Positions 1-8,649 of a stretch of 64,000 nucleotides of DNA are shown in pieces. A program made the translations under genes and the position numbers. Every line of letters begins with the position of its first letter. Position 1 is the first letter of the stretch. Origin of the DNA: Polaromonas sp. P2-4. Lineage in GTDB: Bacteria > Pseudomonadota > Gammaproteobacteria > Burkholderiales > Burkholderiaceae_C. The stretch spans positions 566,001 through 630,000 of the forward strand of contig CP087965.1 in NCBI GenBank assembly GCA_024703855.1. Reading direction: 5' to 3'. The notes beneath the pieces were generated by a model. The model did no database searches. It was not told where the DNA came from and was given only the letters and a program-made list of their open reading frames with translations.

Positions 1-130
1 CCCAGTTGTTTTTAAGGGCTTCGGCCTCGGCGGCGGCGGCAATGGTTTTCACGTCGGCGAGTTCAAGCACTGCTTTTGATTTCATGGCGTTCAGGTTTTC
101 CGGAGTTTTGTTGGCAAAGGCATTGAGCAT
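1..130 (-). CDS. GlcG/HbpS family heme-binding-like protein, 5' part only
   Basis: Only the N-terminus is inside the window; the gene runs off the left edge. The translation contains MKSKAVLELADVK followed by an alanine-rich helix and ALKNNW, the usual start of the GlcG/HbpS (DUF336) family. These small soluble proteins are annotated as heme-binding or as accessory proteins next to oxidoreductases. Two in-frame ATGs are possible, at 130 and at 85. The second gives the N-terminus more typical of the family, and neither has a strong ribosome-binding site. The function in this organism is not known. Confidence 0.6.
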   Translation of the reverse strand, partial: MLNAFANKTPENLNAMKSKAVLELADVKTIAAAAEAEALKNNW

Positions 131-208
131 ACGCAAATTTCAACCCTGCCCCCGCGTCGATTGCCTTTAAATTGACTTATAGAACCCTCACAAATAGTAG
201 GAGGTGGT

Positions 209-226
209 TAGGGAAGCTCTGCATAA
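209..226. repeat. 18-bp motif shared with 53930-53947
   Basis: TAGGGAAGCTCTGCATAA here matches TAGGGAAACTCTGCATAA at 53930-53947 at 17 of 18 positions. The wording resembles insertion-sequence ends, but no transposase or partner inverted repeat is visible near either copy. It lies in the leader of the BAX-inhibitor-1 gene. It may be a solo IS end or chance; see the finding. Confidence 0.35.
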
Positions 227-309
227 CTTCGCATGGATTCCTTGAAATAGCGGCAATGCACCCTAAAATGATCTTGCCCGCATTTGCTGGCGCTCTGGAG
301 ATGACTCTC

Positions 310-999
310 ATGACTGACAATGTTCAAACCCTCGGCTATGGCCACGCCATTTCGGCCGAGCAGCGCAACAAGGTGCTGCGCAACACCTACTGGCTGCTGG
401 CCCTGAGCCTGTTGCCCACGGTACTTGGTGCCTGGGTAGGCGTGACGACTGGCATCACCACCGCGCTGACGGGTGGACTCGGCCTGATCGTGTTCCTCGG
501 CGGTGCGTTCGGCTTCATGTTTGCCATCGAAAAAACCAAAAACTCGGCCGCTGGCGTGCCGGTGTTGCTGGGCTTTACCTTCTTCATGGGCCTGATGCTC
601 TCGCGCATGATCGGCATGATTCTGGGCTTCAAAAACGGCTCCGAGCTGATCATGACGGCCATGGGCGGCACAGCGGGCGTGTTCTTCGTGATGGCCACGC
701 TGGCCAGCGTGATCAAGCGTGACATTTCCGGTATGGGAAAATGGCTGTTTGTCGGTGCCGTCGTCGTCATGATTGGCGGCATCATCAATGTCTTTGTCGG
801 CTCAACGGCCGGCATGATGGCCATGTCGGTGGCCGTGATTGCAATTTTCAGCGCCTACATGCTGTATGACCTGAAGCAGATCCTGGACGGCGGCGAAACC
901 AACTACATCAGCGCCACACTGGCTTTGTACCTGGACATCTTCAACGTGTTTCAGGCTTTGCTGGCACTGCTCGGTATTTTTGGCGGTGAGCGTGACTAA
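310..999 (+). CDS. BAX inhibitor-1 / YccA family membrane protein
   Basis: The 229-residue protein is almost wholly hydrophobic, with about seven predicted membrane segments separated by short loops such as FAIEKTKNSAAGVP and SVIKRDISGMGKW. The C-terminal part reads AYMLYDLKQILDGGETNYISATLALYLDIFN, cut here as YMLYDLKQI and ALYLDIFN, which is the hallmark of the BI-1/YccA (UPF0005) family. Family members are inner-membrane proteins linked to calcium leak or control of the FtsH protease. I chose ATG 310 because GGAG at 297-300 is correctly spaced. ATG 301 and an upstream in-frame ATG at 172 are possible but less likely. A bidirectional terminator follows. The gene is intact. Confidence 0.85.
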   Translation: MTDNVQTLGYGHAISAEQRNKVLRNTYWLLALSLLPTVLGAWVGVTTGITTALTGGLGLIVFLGGAFGFMFAIEKTKNSAAGVPVLLGFTFFMGLMLSRMIGMILGFKNGSELIMTAMGGTAGVFFVMATLASVIKRDISGMGKWLFVGAVVVMIGGIINVFVGSTAGMMAMSVAVIAIFSAYMLYDLKQILDGGETNYISATLALYLDIFNVFQALLALLGIFGGERD

Positions 1000-1031
1000 A
1001 GGCGATTAAGCGGTAATTTTCTCGCTAAAAC

Positions 1032-1061
1032 AAAAAGGGCCTTCGGGCCCTTTTTGTTTTT
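1032..1061. terminator. Bidirectional rho-independent terminator
   Basis: A perfect 10-bp stem (1032-1041 and 1046-1055, AAAAAGGGCC/GGCCCTTTTT) encloses a TTCG tetraloop, with runs of A on one side and T on the other. It lies between the convergent BI-1 gene (+) and rlmD (-) and can end transcription from both. Confidence 0.9.
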
Positions 1062-2531
1062 ATACCTTGTCAAACACCGCAATGCTCTCGACGTGCGCCG
1101 TGTGCGGAAACATGTTCACCACCCCTGCAGCCGAGCAGCGATAAGCACCGCTCTCCACCAGCACGCCCGCATCGCGCGCCAGCGTCGCCGGGTTGCAACT
1201 CACATAGACAATGCGCTTGGGCATTGTCCAGTCACCCAACACCAGGCTTTGCTGATGCACCCCGTCGTCGCAGGGCACGCCGGTCACGATCTGCTGGTGC
1301 AATGCCGCCAGCGACTTGAACAGCTCAAAAGCGCCTTCACGCGGTGGGTCCACCAGCCATTTGTCGGCCATGCCGTCTTTGGTCAGCAAGGCCGGCGTCA
1401 TCTCAAACAGGTTTCTTGCTACAAATTTAGTAGCTGCCAGCGCCCCACGTGCGGGGGATGCAGCCTTGTTTCTTTCAAGATTTTGGCGTGAGCGGGCGAC
1501 CAGCACTTCGCTGCCTTCAATGCCCAACACCTCGCGCGCGTGGCCAGCGGCAGCGTGAAATTGCCCAGGCCGCAAAACCAGTCAATCACCCGCTCATGCG
1601 GCTGCACGTCGAGCAGGCGCAGCGCACGCGACACCAGCACCTGGTTGATGTGCGGGTTGACCTGGGTGAAATCGGTCGGTTTGAAGGGCATGACCACGTC
1701 ATACTCCGGCAGAGCGTAGTTCAGCTCCTGAACTTCATCGTCGAGCAGTTTGACGGTCTCCAGCCCGCCGGGCTGCAACCACCACTGCAAGCCCGGGTTG
1801 GCCGCGGCAAAGGCGCGCAGCCTGGCCAGGTCGCCCGGGCTTAGCGGCTCCATATGCCGCAGCACCATGGCCGTCACGTCGTCGCCACAAGCCAGCTCAA
1901 TCTGCGGAATGGTTTCTTTGGCGTCCATGCTGGCAATCAGCAGCGCGCAGCGGCAGCAGCATGTCGCTCACATGTTTGGGCAGCACATGGCATTCGCTCA
2001 TGTCGGCCACATAAGCGCTTTTGCGCTCGTGAAAACCCACCAGCACAGCGCCTTTTTGCGCACATAACGCACCGACAGACGTGCGCGGTAGCGGTAGCCC
2101 CAGGCTGGCCCTTCGATGGGCCTGAGCAGGTTGTCGGCCTTGACCTTGCCGATGTAGCGCAGGTTGTCTTCGAGCACGCGCTGCTTGACGGCGACCTGCG
2201 CCCCCACATGCAGATGCTGCATCTTGCAGCCGCCACAGGCGCCGGTGTGCATGCCAAAGTGCGGGCAAGCGGGTTGAACCCGCTGCGACGACTCACGGTA
2301 AATCGCCGTCAGCGTGGCTTTTTCAAACGTGCTTTTCTTGCGGAAAACGTTGGCCGTCACCTGCTCAAAAGGCAGGGCTCCTTCGATGAACACGACCTTG
2401 CCGTCGGCCCGGTGGGCAATGCCCTGGGCTTCAATGTCAAGCGACTCCACCGTGAGCAAATCAAGCGGGTACTCTTTGGCTTCAGGGGGCTGCTTTTCGG
2501 GGGTTGTCTGGTTTTCTTCGATCATTCCCAA
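1060..2531 (-). pseudogene. rlmD: rlmD, 23S rRNA (uracil-1939 C5) methyltransferase, frameshifted
   Basis: The restored protein is about 490 residues, normal for RlmD/RumA. From the N-terminus one sees a TRAM-like region, the iron-sulfur cysteines in [14 protein letters not shown], the AdoMet motif [22 protein letters not shown], and near the end [10 protein letters not shown], which carries the catalytic Cys. The enzyme methylates U1939 of 23S rRNA. Three indels break the frame: near 2050 (a run of G after AAAAA), near 1945 and near 1538, the last two in GCGCGC-like tracts. All motifs are intact, so sequence error is more likely than decay. A dispersed repeat sits in frame within the gene (1417-1478). 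Confidence 0.85.
1417..1478 (+). repeat. Copy of the dispersed ~60-bp repeat, inside rlmD
   Basis: The stretch starts TTGCTACAAATTTAGTAGCTGC and continues with AGCGCC, a short GC hairpin, and GCAGCCTTGTTT, matching the intergenic repeat family seen eight more times here. It is translated in frame on the minus strand as a linker with the peptide [13 protein letters not shown] between two conserved RlmD segments. Confidence 0.6.
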
Positions 2532-2581
2532 TTGTCTCAGGCTGAGATACCATTTTCTGAACCCCTACAAAAGGAAGGCTC

Positions 2582-2992
2582 ATGGAACTGCGCATCTGCA
2601 TTGACGTTGACGACATGGAACGCGCCATCACGTTTTACACCGAGGGCCTGGGGCTGCAACTGGGCCGGCGCTTCAAAAGCGATTTTGTTGAAATTCTGGG
2701 CGCTGGCAGCCCGATTGACCTGCTCTTCAATGCCCCGGAGAGCCGCCCCGTTGCCGGTAGCCCCGGCACACGCAACTACCAGCGCCACTGGACGCCGGTG
2801 CACCTTGACTTCGTCGTCGAGGACATCGATGCGGTGGTAGCCCGCCTGCAAAAACACGGCGCAGTTCTGGAAACACCCGTGTCAGACCGCGCCTGGGGGC
2901 GCATTGCCGGGCTGGCCGACCCCTTTGGCCACGGGCTGGATCTGCTCGAATTCAAAGGCCGTGGTTATGACGAGATTTTGCATCCGCATTGA
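2582..2992 (+). CDS. VOC family (glyoxalase/bleomycin-resistance fold) protein
   Basis: This 136-residue protein has the paired beta-alpha-beta-beta-beta modules of the vicinal oxygen chelate superfamily: ICIDVDDMERAITFY at the start of module one, and HLDFVVEDIDAVVARL, then DPFGHGLDLLEF, in module two. The DPFG-H-LE pattern resembles glyoxalase I-like and lactoylglutathione-lyase-like proteins, which bind a metal through His and Glu side chains. The substrate cannot be read from sequence. The start at 2582 follows a strong AAGGAAGG ribosome-binding site. It is divergent from rlmD, with about 50 bp between the starts, and is intact. Confidence 0.8.
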   Translation: MELRICIDVDDMERAITFYTEGLGLQLGRRFKSDFVEILGAGSPIDLLFNAPESRPVAGSPGTRNYQRHWTPVHLDFVVEDIDAVVARLQKHGAVLETPVSDRAWGRIAGLADPFGHGLDLLEFKGRGYDEILHPH

Positions 2993-3013
2993 CGCGGCAG
3001 TCAGCCTGCCAGA

Positions 3014-3078
3014 CTGCTACGTTTTTAATAGCATACTGCGCCCATTGTGCTTGGGCTGCAAGCCAGTTTGATGCCTGA
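3014..3078 (+). repeat. Dispersed ~60-bp repeat copy
   Basis: The sequence TGCTACGTTTTTAATAGCA followed by CTGCGCCCATTG, TGGGCTGCAAGCC and TTTGATGCC fits the family consensus GCTAT-T-rich-AATAGC, GCGCCCG, GGGC..AGCC, T-rich. It lies just downstream of the VOC gene. Confidence 0.6.
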
Positions 3079-3082
3079 AAAC

Positions 3083-3336
3083 TTAGGTGGTGCTCTTCTT
3101 GACCAGCGCATAGATGAACAGCAGCACCACCGCGCCAATCACCGAAGCAATCCAGCCGGCCGCCTGACCGGGTTGATACAAGCCCAGCGCCGCGCCGGCG
3201 TAGTTGGCCAGAAACGAGCCGGCCACGCCCAGCACCGCAGTCATGATCCAGCCCAGTTTGTCGTCGCCGGGTTTGACGGGCGCGCGATGAAGCCAACGAT
3301 GAGACCTACAAACAAGGTTCCGAGAATAGACATCAT
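3083..3336 (-). pseudogene. GlsB/YeaQ/YmgE family small membrane protein, frameshifted
   Basis: The restored 84-residue protein begins MMSILGTLFVGLIVGFIAR and continues VKPGDDKLGWIMTAVLG, a glycine-rich membrane segment, and a C-terminal helix ending ALVKKSTT. This is the transglycosylase-associated/GlsB family, three-helix inner-membrane proteins often induced by stress. ATG 3336 is preceded by AGGAGG at ideal spacing. One base is missing in the GCGCGC tract near 3280, between IAR and KPGDD; in the given frame the ORF does not open correctly. The frame break looks like sequence error. Confidence 0.75.
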
Positions 3337-3421
3337 GTGAAAGCCCTCCTGGATTTGCGGGTTGAGAAGCCGCGCTCAATATACTACGCGGCACCCGTCA
3401 GCAAGATGACGAGCGCCGGGG

Positions 3422-4411
3422 TTAATCCGCGTAGATACCCGCTTTCTTGATGACCGGCCCCCATTTGCTGATTTCAGCTTCCAGATGGGTTTTCAGGCCC
3501 GCCGGAGTGATTTTGTCCATGGGCGGAATGTCAGAGCTGAGGTCTGCCAGCCGCTGCTTGACCATGGGGTCTTGCATGGCCGCGCGCAAGGCGGCGTTGA
3601 TTTTTTCAAGCACAGGCGCCGGCGTGCCTTTGGGCGCGTACATGCCGTGCCAGACCTTCACTTCAAAGCCCTTGAGCCCCTGCTCATTGAGCGTGGGCAC
3701 ATTGGGCAGCGCCGACAGGCGGTTCAGCGAGGTCACGCCGTAGACCTTGACGCGCCCGTCCTTGATCAGCGGCACGGTTTGTGTGGTTTGGTCACACAGC
3801 AAGTCCACCTGGCCGCCCAGCAGGGCATTCATGGCCGGGCCGGTGCCTGAAAACGGAATGGTGTTCAGCTCCACACCCATCTGACTCATGAACAACAGGC
3901 CGCACAGGTGCGAGACAGCGCCCAGCCCGGCGTTGGCCAGCGACACCTTGTTGCCTTGGGTCTTGATGTACGCCTGCAGCTCAGAAAAGTTGGCGGGCGG
4001 AAAGTCCTTGCGGGCCAGCAGGGTCATGGGCACATCGACCACCTGGCCGATGTATTCGAAATCCTTCAGCGGGTCGAAGGCCAGCTTTTTGTACAGCGCG
4101 GGCGCGGTGGACATGCCCATGTGGTGGATGAAGAGGGTGTAGCCGTTGGGCGCGCCACGCGCCACCTTGGCGGCGGCGATGGTGCCACCGGCACCGACGG
4201 CGTTCTCAACCAGCACGGTCTGGCCCAGCGCCTTGCCCATGGGAATGGCAATCATGCGGGCCACCGCATCGGTCGGGCCACCGGCGGCAAACGGCACGAC
4301 CAGCGCAATCGGCCTGTCCGGAAACGCGGCCTGGCTCAGTGCTTGTGTGCTGATGCCCAGCGTGGCTGCGGCGGCACAAGCCAGCAACAGGGTTTTAAGT
4401 TTGGAATTCAT
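3422..4411 (-). CDS. Bug family (TctC-like) periplasmic solute-binding receptor 1
   Basis: The intact 329-residue protein has a signal peptide ending STQALSQA and the Bug/TctC fold marks: PDRPIALVVPFAAGGPTD near the mature N-terminus, VENAVGAGGTIAAAKVA, PNGYTL, and LPNVPTLNEQG in the second lobe. Bug proteins bind carboxylates in the periplasm for tripartite tricarboxylate (TTT) transport, but no TctA or TctB membrane gene is present here, so its partner must be elsewhere. It lies downstream of the citE-like gene and is probably the last gene of that unit. Ligand unknown; a dicarboxylate fits the neighbours. Confidence 0.85.
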   Translation of the reverse strand: MNSKLKTLLLACAAAATLGISTQALSQAAFPDRPIALVVPFAAGGPTDAVARMIAIPMGKALGQTVLVENAVGAGGTIAAAKVARGAPNGYTLFIHHMGMSTAPALYKKLAFDPLKDFEYIGQVVDVPMTLLARKDFPPANFSELQAYIKTQGNKVSLANAGLGAVSHLCGLLFMSQMGVELNTIPFSGTGPAMNALLGGQVDLLCDQTTQTVPLIKDGRVKVYGVTSLNRLSALPNVPTLNEQGLKGFEVKVWHGMYAPKGTPAPVLEKINAALRAAMQDPMVKQRLADLSSDIPPMDKITPAGLKTHLEAEISKWGPVIKKAGIYAD

Positions 4412-4504
4412 TTTGTCTCGTCCTTGTCATAGTTAGAAAAATACACAACGGCTCTCATCGCTGTGCCATCGAAAACTCAGGCTCCCCCATGGTCCGGCCC
4501 TGCT

Positions 4505-5355
4505 TCATGCTGCAGCTTGCAAGGCCAGCGTGCGCTCAGCCAGCCGCAGCACGGGCGCATCAACCATGCGGCCGTCCAGGATGAACACCCCGCCGCCCGC
4601 ACTGCGGTTTGCTTCAAGCACCCGGCGCGCCCATTTCACCTCCAACGCCGTCGGCCCCAGGGCGGCATTGACCACGGCCACCTGGGCCGGGTGAATGCAC
4701 AGCTTGGCGCCGAAACCGCCGCGCCGGCTGCGTTCGGCGTCACGCTGCACCTGTACTGCATCGCCGGTTCCGGGCGTGACGCCATCAACCGGCGCCGCCA
4801 AACCGGCGCGACGCGAGGCAAGCACCAGCGCCAGCCGCACCGGCAGCAACTCGGCTTCGTCGGGCTCGCAGGCCATGCCCACATCGGCCTGAAAGTCCAG
4901 GTTGCCAAACACCAGCCTGGCTACCCCCGGGCTGCCGGCCAGCGCATCCAGCGCTGCCAGCCCGGCGGCCGACTCCAGCATGGGCAGCAGCGCGCAGGTG
5001 TTGCCCACGCAGGCCGCCACGCGGCTGAGCTCGGCGGCAGACTCGACCTTGGGCAGCACCACACCGGCCAGTCCGTCGCGCGCGAGTTGGCCCAGCAGCA
5101 AAAGGTCATCGTCATGCCAGGGCGTGCCGCTGGCGTTGATGCGCACCAGCAAGCGCGAACGCTCTCCGGCTGGCAGGTTGGCAAAAGCCTCGGCCAGCTG
5201 CTTGCGGGCCGCCAGTTTGGCATCCGGCGGCACGGCGTCTTCCAGGTCCACAATCACCGCGCCCGCACCCGAGGCCAGCGCCTTGGCGTAGCGTTCGGGA
5301 CGGTTGGCGGGCACAAACAAAAGGAGCGCGCCAGCGCCGGGCTGGCAGAACTCAT
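4505..5355 (-). pseudogene. CitE-like (HpcH/HpaI family) acyl-CoA lyase, frameshifted near start
   Basis: The restored protein of about 283 residues shows LFVPANRPERYAKAL, VIVDLEDAVPPDAK, RINASGTPWHDDD, VVLPKVESAAEL, LVFGNLDFQADVG and FGAKLCIHPAQV, the diagnostic order of the citrate lyase beta-subunit-like family. These enzymes cleave or form 3-hydroxyacyl-CoA thioesters such as citramalyl-CoA or malyl-CoA using Mg2+. ATG 5355 overlaps the stop of the MmgE/PrpD gene (ATGA), implying translational coupling. One T is missing from the T-run near 5325, after the residues ALARSF. With the CoA-transferase, dehydrogenase and dehydratase upstream, a C5 acyl-CoA substrate is plausible but unproven. 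Confidence 0.8.
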
Positions 5356-6728
5356 GCCGCGCCCTCCAGCAAACGCTCGACTTTTTGCGCTGCGCGATGG
5401 CCCACAAGCCATCAATGGCCCGCGCCATTTCGGCTTCTGTCGCGCCCTGGCTGAAGGCCGCCAGCCGCTGCGCCTTGGCGGTAATTTCTTCGCGGCTCAG
5501 GGTGTTGCCAGGGTCGCCCTTGGGCTCGTCGACCCGGCCCTGCAGCACGCGACCGTCAGTAGTGGTGACCGTGACCTTACCGATCCAGCGGCGCGGATAG
5601 GCCGCGTCGACCTCGGCGTCCAGCACCATCTCGACTTTTTCACGCAGCGCGACGGTGAGTTCTTCCTGGAAATGCTGGTCGAACTCGACCAGGCCGGCAT
5701 GGCCAAAACGCGCCACCAGACCCAAGACCGTGCCCATCGAGAACTTGCTCTGGTGCACGGTGACGGGGTTGACTACCGGCCCCAGCACATCAATCGCGCC
5801 CTGGTGCACATGCGTGACAACCCGCGCCAGATCGGCCGGCTGCAGGCGGTGCGTCTGCATCACCTGCAGCAAGGCGTCGGCCGCCGGATGCGTGTGGCGG
5901 CAAGAGGCGTGGTACTTGAAAGAGGTCTCGGCCGTGGCCCAGCGCGTGCCCAAGCCATCGGTCAGTTTGGCGGGGTCGGCGTCGCTGGACATACCGGCGG
6001 CCATGCCTTGCGGGCCTTCCAAAATCTGCGCCGCACCGGTAAAGCCATCGCGAGCCAGGCAGGCCGACATCAGGCGCCGCCGCCGCCGCGTGGGCGGTGT
6101 GCAGCTGCTTGGAGTCGGCGGCCGTGCGCAAAAACTCCCACAGCCCGGCCGACTGCGTGCCGGCCGAGCCAAACGCGTGCTGCATCTGCGCCGGGCTCAA
6201 GCCGAGCAGGCTGCCCGCGGCGGCCGCGGCCGCCAGCGTGCCAGCGGTGCCGGTGGTGTGAAACACCTTGTAGTGCGAGCGGCCCAAAAACTCGCCGACC
6301 CGAATGCCGACCTCATAACCCGCCACCGCAGCCGTCAGCAGCTGCCGGCCGCTGCTGTCCAGGGTTTGCGCCATCGCCAGCGCCGCCGGAAAGACCACGG
6401 TGGCCGGGTGAAACACCGAACCGTTGTGCACGTCGTCCTGCTCGGCCACATGCGAGGCCGCGGCGTTGGCCATGGCGGCAAAGTAAGCGCTGCTCTGGCT
6501 GCGGTTGACCAGCACTTCCGCTGCCCCATCGCCTGGCCCCATGCTCGCGGCAAAGCGGGTGATGGTTTCTACCGGGCGCGAACCCTTGCCGGCAATGGCC
6601 GAACCGAACCAGTCCACCAGCAGATCCTCGGCCTTGCGCACGACAGTCACGGGGATGGCGTCGAAAGTCAGGCCGGCGGCAAAGGCGGCGAGCTGGGCGG
6701 TGGGGGTGGCAATAAGGGTTGCAGTCAT
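5352..6728 (-). pseudogene. MmgE/PrpD family protein, frameshifted
   Basis: The restored protein is about 458 residues, the usual size for MmgE/PrpD. Conserved stretches include DWFGSAIAGKGSRPVE, AEQDDVHNGSVFHPA, FHTTGTAGTLAAAAAAG, and KYHASCRHTHPAADAL in the C-terminal lobe. Family members include 2-methylcitrate dehydratase and cis-aconitate decarboxylase, which act on tri- or dicarboxylates. Two indels occur, one extra base in the GCG tract near 6075 and one missing A near 5383; they cancel overall. The start at 6728 (MTATLIATP) lies behind a dispersed repeat. It is coupled to the CitE-like gene. The substrate is unknown. Confidence 0.8.
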
Positions 6729-6741
6729 GGTCAATTCAAGG

Positions 6742-6807
6742 TTTCTTAAGAAAAATCGGGCTCTAGCCCATGTAGTACGGACGCAAGCAGCTATCAATTA
6801 AATAGCA
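6742..6807 (-). repeat. Dispersed ~60-bp repeat copy overlapping a stop codon
   Basis: Read on the minus strand, this gives TGCTATTTAATTGATAGCTG, then GCGTCCGTAC, GGGCTAGAGCC and a T-rich end. The repeat supplies the TAA stop of the CaiB-type gene at 6798-6800, so the insertion changed or capped that protein's C-terminus (ending AGAI). Confidence 0.65.
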
Positions 6808-7994
6808 CCTGCCTGCTGCAAGGCGGCAATGCTGTCCTCGCCCTGCCCCAGTTCGCGCAGGATGGCCTGGGTGTGCTGGCCCACGGCCGGCACCGCGTCC
6901 ATGCGGTAGTCAAAGCTGCTGATGCGCCCGGGCGGCAACAGCGCGGCAATAGCGCCGACCGGCGTAACCACCTGGCGCCAGCGATTGTGCGCTTTCAACT
7001 GCGGGTGCTCCCAGACTTCGGCCATGCTGTTCATGCGGGCATTGGCAATCTGCGCTTGGTCGAGTTTGCCGACCACCTGGGCGGTGCTCATGCCGGCGAA
7101 GGTATCAAGGATGATGGCTTTGAGCGTGTCGCGGTGTTCATTGCGCCGCGCGTTGCTGTCAAATCGCGGGTCGCTCGCCAGCTCAGGCTGTTCGAGCACG
7201 ACTTCGCAGAACACCAGCCACTCGCGCTCGTTCTGCAGGCCCAGCATCACCGTGCCGCCGTCGCCGGCCGCAAACGGGCCATACGGGTAAATGGTGGCAT
7301 GCGAGGCCGCACTGCGCGGCGGCGGCGTGGCGCCGCCGTAGGCGTAGTACAGCGGGTAGCCCATCCACTCGGCCAGCGATTCGAGCATGGACACATCGAT
7401 GTGCGCGCCCTTGCCGGTCCCACCTCGTTTATGCTGCTGCATCAGTGCCGCCAAAATGCTGCTGTAGGCGTACATGCCAGCTGCTATGTCGGCGATCGAG
7501 TTGCCCGACTTGCTGGGCTCCTCGGGCGTGCCGGTGACCGACAAAAACCCGGCCTCGCTCTGGATCAGCAGGTCATAGGCTTTTTTGTCGCGGTAGGGGC
7601 CGTCTTCGCCGTAGCCCGAAATGTCGCAGACGATCAGGCCGGGGTTGACCGGGCTGAGGTCGTCGAAACTGAGGCCCATGCGCGCCGCCGCGCCGGGCGC
7701 GAGGTTTTGCACCAACACGTCGGCACTGCCCAGCAATTGCTTGAGCACGGCCAGTGCGGCGGGTTGCTTGAGGTCCAGTGTCAGGCTTTCCTTGGAGCGG
7801 TTGACCCAGACAAAATGCGAGGACATGCCGTCCACACGCTGGTCATAGGCCCGCGCAAAGTCACCGACGCCGGGGCGTTCAACCTTGATGACCGCGCCGA
7901 GGTCGGCCAGCTGGCGGGTGCAGAAGGGGGCGGCTATGGCGTGTTCTAGCGAGACTACGGTGATGCCGTCGAGAGGTCTTGATTTTTCAGTCAT
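6798..7994 (-). CDS. CaiB/BaiF (class III) CoA-transferase 1
   Basis: The intact 398-residue protein has family III CoA-transferase marks: LDGITVVSLEHAIAAPFCTRQ at the N-terminus, LGAVIKVERPGVGDFAR, NRSKESLTLDLKQP, DISGYGEDGPYRDKKAYDLL containing the region of the catalytic Asp, and SIADIAAGMYAYSSILAAL. These enzymes move CoA between carboxylic acids through an aspartyl-CoA intermediate, typically from succinyl-CoA. It sits between an acyl-CoA dehydrogenase upstream and the MmgE/PrpD and CitE-like genes downstream, so it is a good candidate for activating the imported acid. The start at 7994 gives the normal N-terminus. The downstream repeat provides the stop codon. Confidence 0.88.
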   Translation of the reverse strand: MTEKSRPLDGITVVSLEHAIAAPFCTRQLADLGAVIKVERPGVGDFARAYDQRVDGMSSHFVWVNRSKESLTLDLKQPAALAVLKQLLGSADVLVQNLAPGAAARMGLSFDDLSPVNPGLIVCDISGYGEDGPYRDKKAYDLLIQSEAGFLSVTGTPEEPSKSGNSIADIAAGMYAYSSILAALMQQHKRGGTGKGAHIDVSMLESLAEWMGYPLYYAYGGATPPPRSAASHATIYPYGPFAAGDGGTVMLGLQNEREWLVFCEVVLEQPELASDPRFDSNARRNEHRDTLKAIILDTFAGMSTAQVVGKLDQAQIANARMNSMAEVWEHPQLKAHNRWRQVVTPVGAIAALLPPGRISSFDYRMDAVPAVGQHTQAILRELGQGEDSIAALQQAGAI

Positions 7995-8059
7995 GTTGTG
8001 GGCTGTGTCGTGTTACGTTGGTGTGCTTTCACTACCAGGCCGGGGGAGCCCGGCGGCTC

Positions 8060-8590
8060 GTCACTTTCTTTTGCTTCGCCAAAAGAAAGTAACCAAAGAA
8101 AAGGCGACCCTGCTGCCTGCGGAGTTTTGGGGTCAGAGCCCAAATTCGCCGAGCCTATGGCTCGCCCGGAGGGTGCGGTGCGACGCACCGCAGCGAAATT
8201 GGTGTCTGACCCCAATAACTCACCCTGCGGTGCTCGGTCCAGCCGGGGTCTCGCTCGAACTCGCCTGCGGCTCAGACAATCGCGAGCCCTGATCCGCCTG
8301 GCCCTGCGCTCCTCGGCGCAGCCAGAAGGGGTGGGAAACAAAACCAGCAGCCAACCCGCTTTCCGTATCCGCTCCCCCGCCGTGTGGCAGGGCTGAGCAG
8401 CGCAGGAGGGGACGGATCAAAATTTCAGATGTCCGACGGCTGCGCAGCAGACTAGTTTCTGAAATTTCCGGCCACCTGAGCAGCGCAAGGTACCGCGCAG
8501 CGGCCCTGACTTCGGCTCGCCTTTCTTTTCCTTAGGTTTCTTTGGCGAAGCAAAGAAAAGTAAGTCGCCTGCCGGGGCGAGTCCCGGCTT
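8060..8590. repeat. ~530-bp intergenic element with imperfect terminal inverted repeats
   Basis: The gap between CaiB-1 and the dehydrogenase (7995-8649) holds no gene. Its left end (8062-8107) contains CTTTCTTTTGCTTCGCCAAA and the right end (8519-8570) contains a near reverse complement with TTTGGCGAAGCAAAGAAAAG. Inside, 8138-8214 has a second inverted pair, GGGGTCAGAGCCC and TGTCTGACCCC, and GC-rich palindromic segments. The inner pair resembles REP-type repeats mobilised by Y1 transposases. No transposase is present, so this looks like a non-autonomous element. Short ORFs crossing it look like artefacts. Confidence 0.6.
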
Positions 8591-8649
8591 ATTCGAGGAA
8601 CCAGAAGAGCTGACCAGACCGCTATCCATCTTCATGCCATTGAACAGAT

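Noticed and set aside
4505-6172. Apparent 555-residue fusion of MmgE/PrpD and CitE-like domains
   Set aside because: The join arises because indels near 5383 and 5325 place both genes in one frame. A proper stop and overlapping ATG (5352-5355) exist in the restored frames.
4463-6508. 681-residue plus-strand ORF opposite the CitE/MmgE genes
   Set aside because: It is the antisense shadow of two conserved genes in GC-rich DNA, with arginine/glutamine/histidine-rich composition and no family motif.
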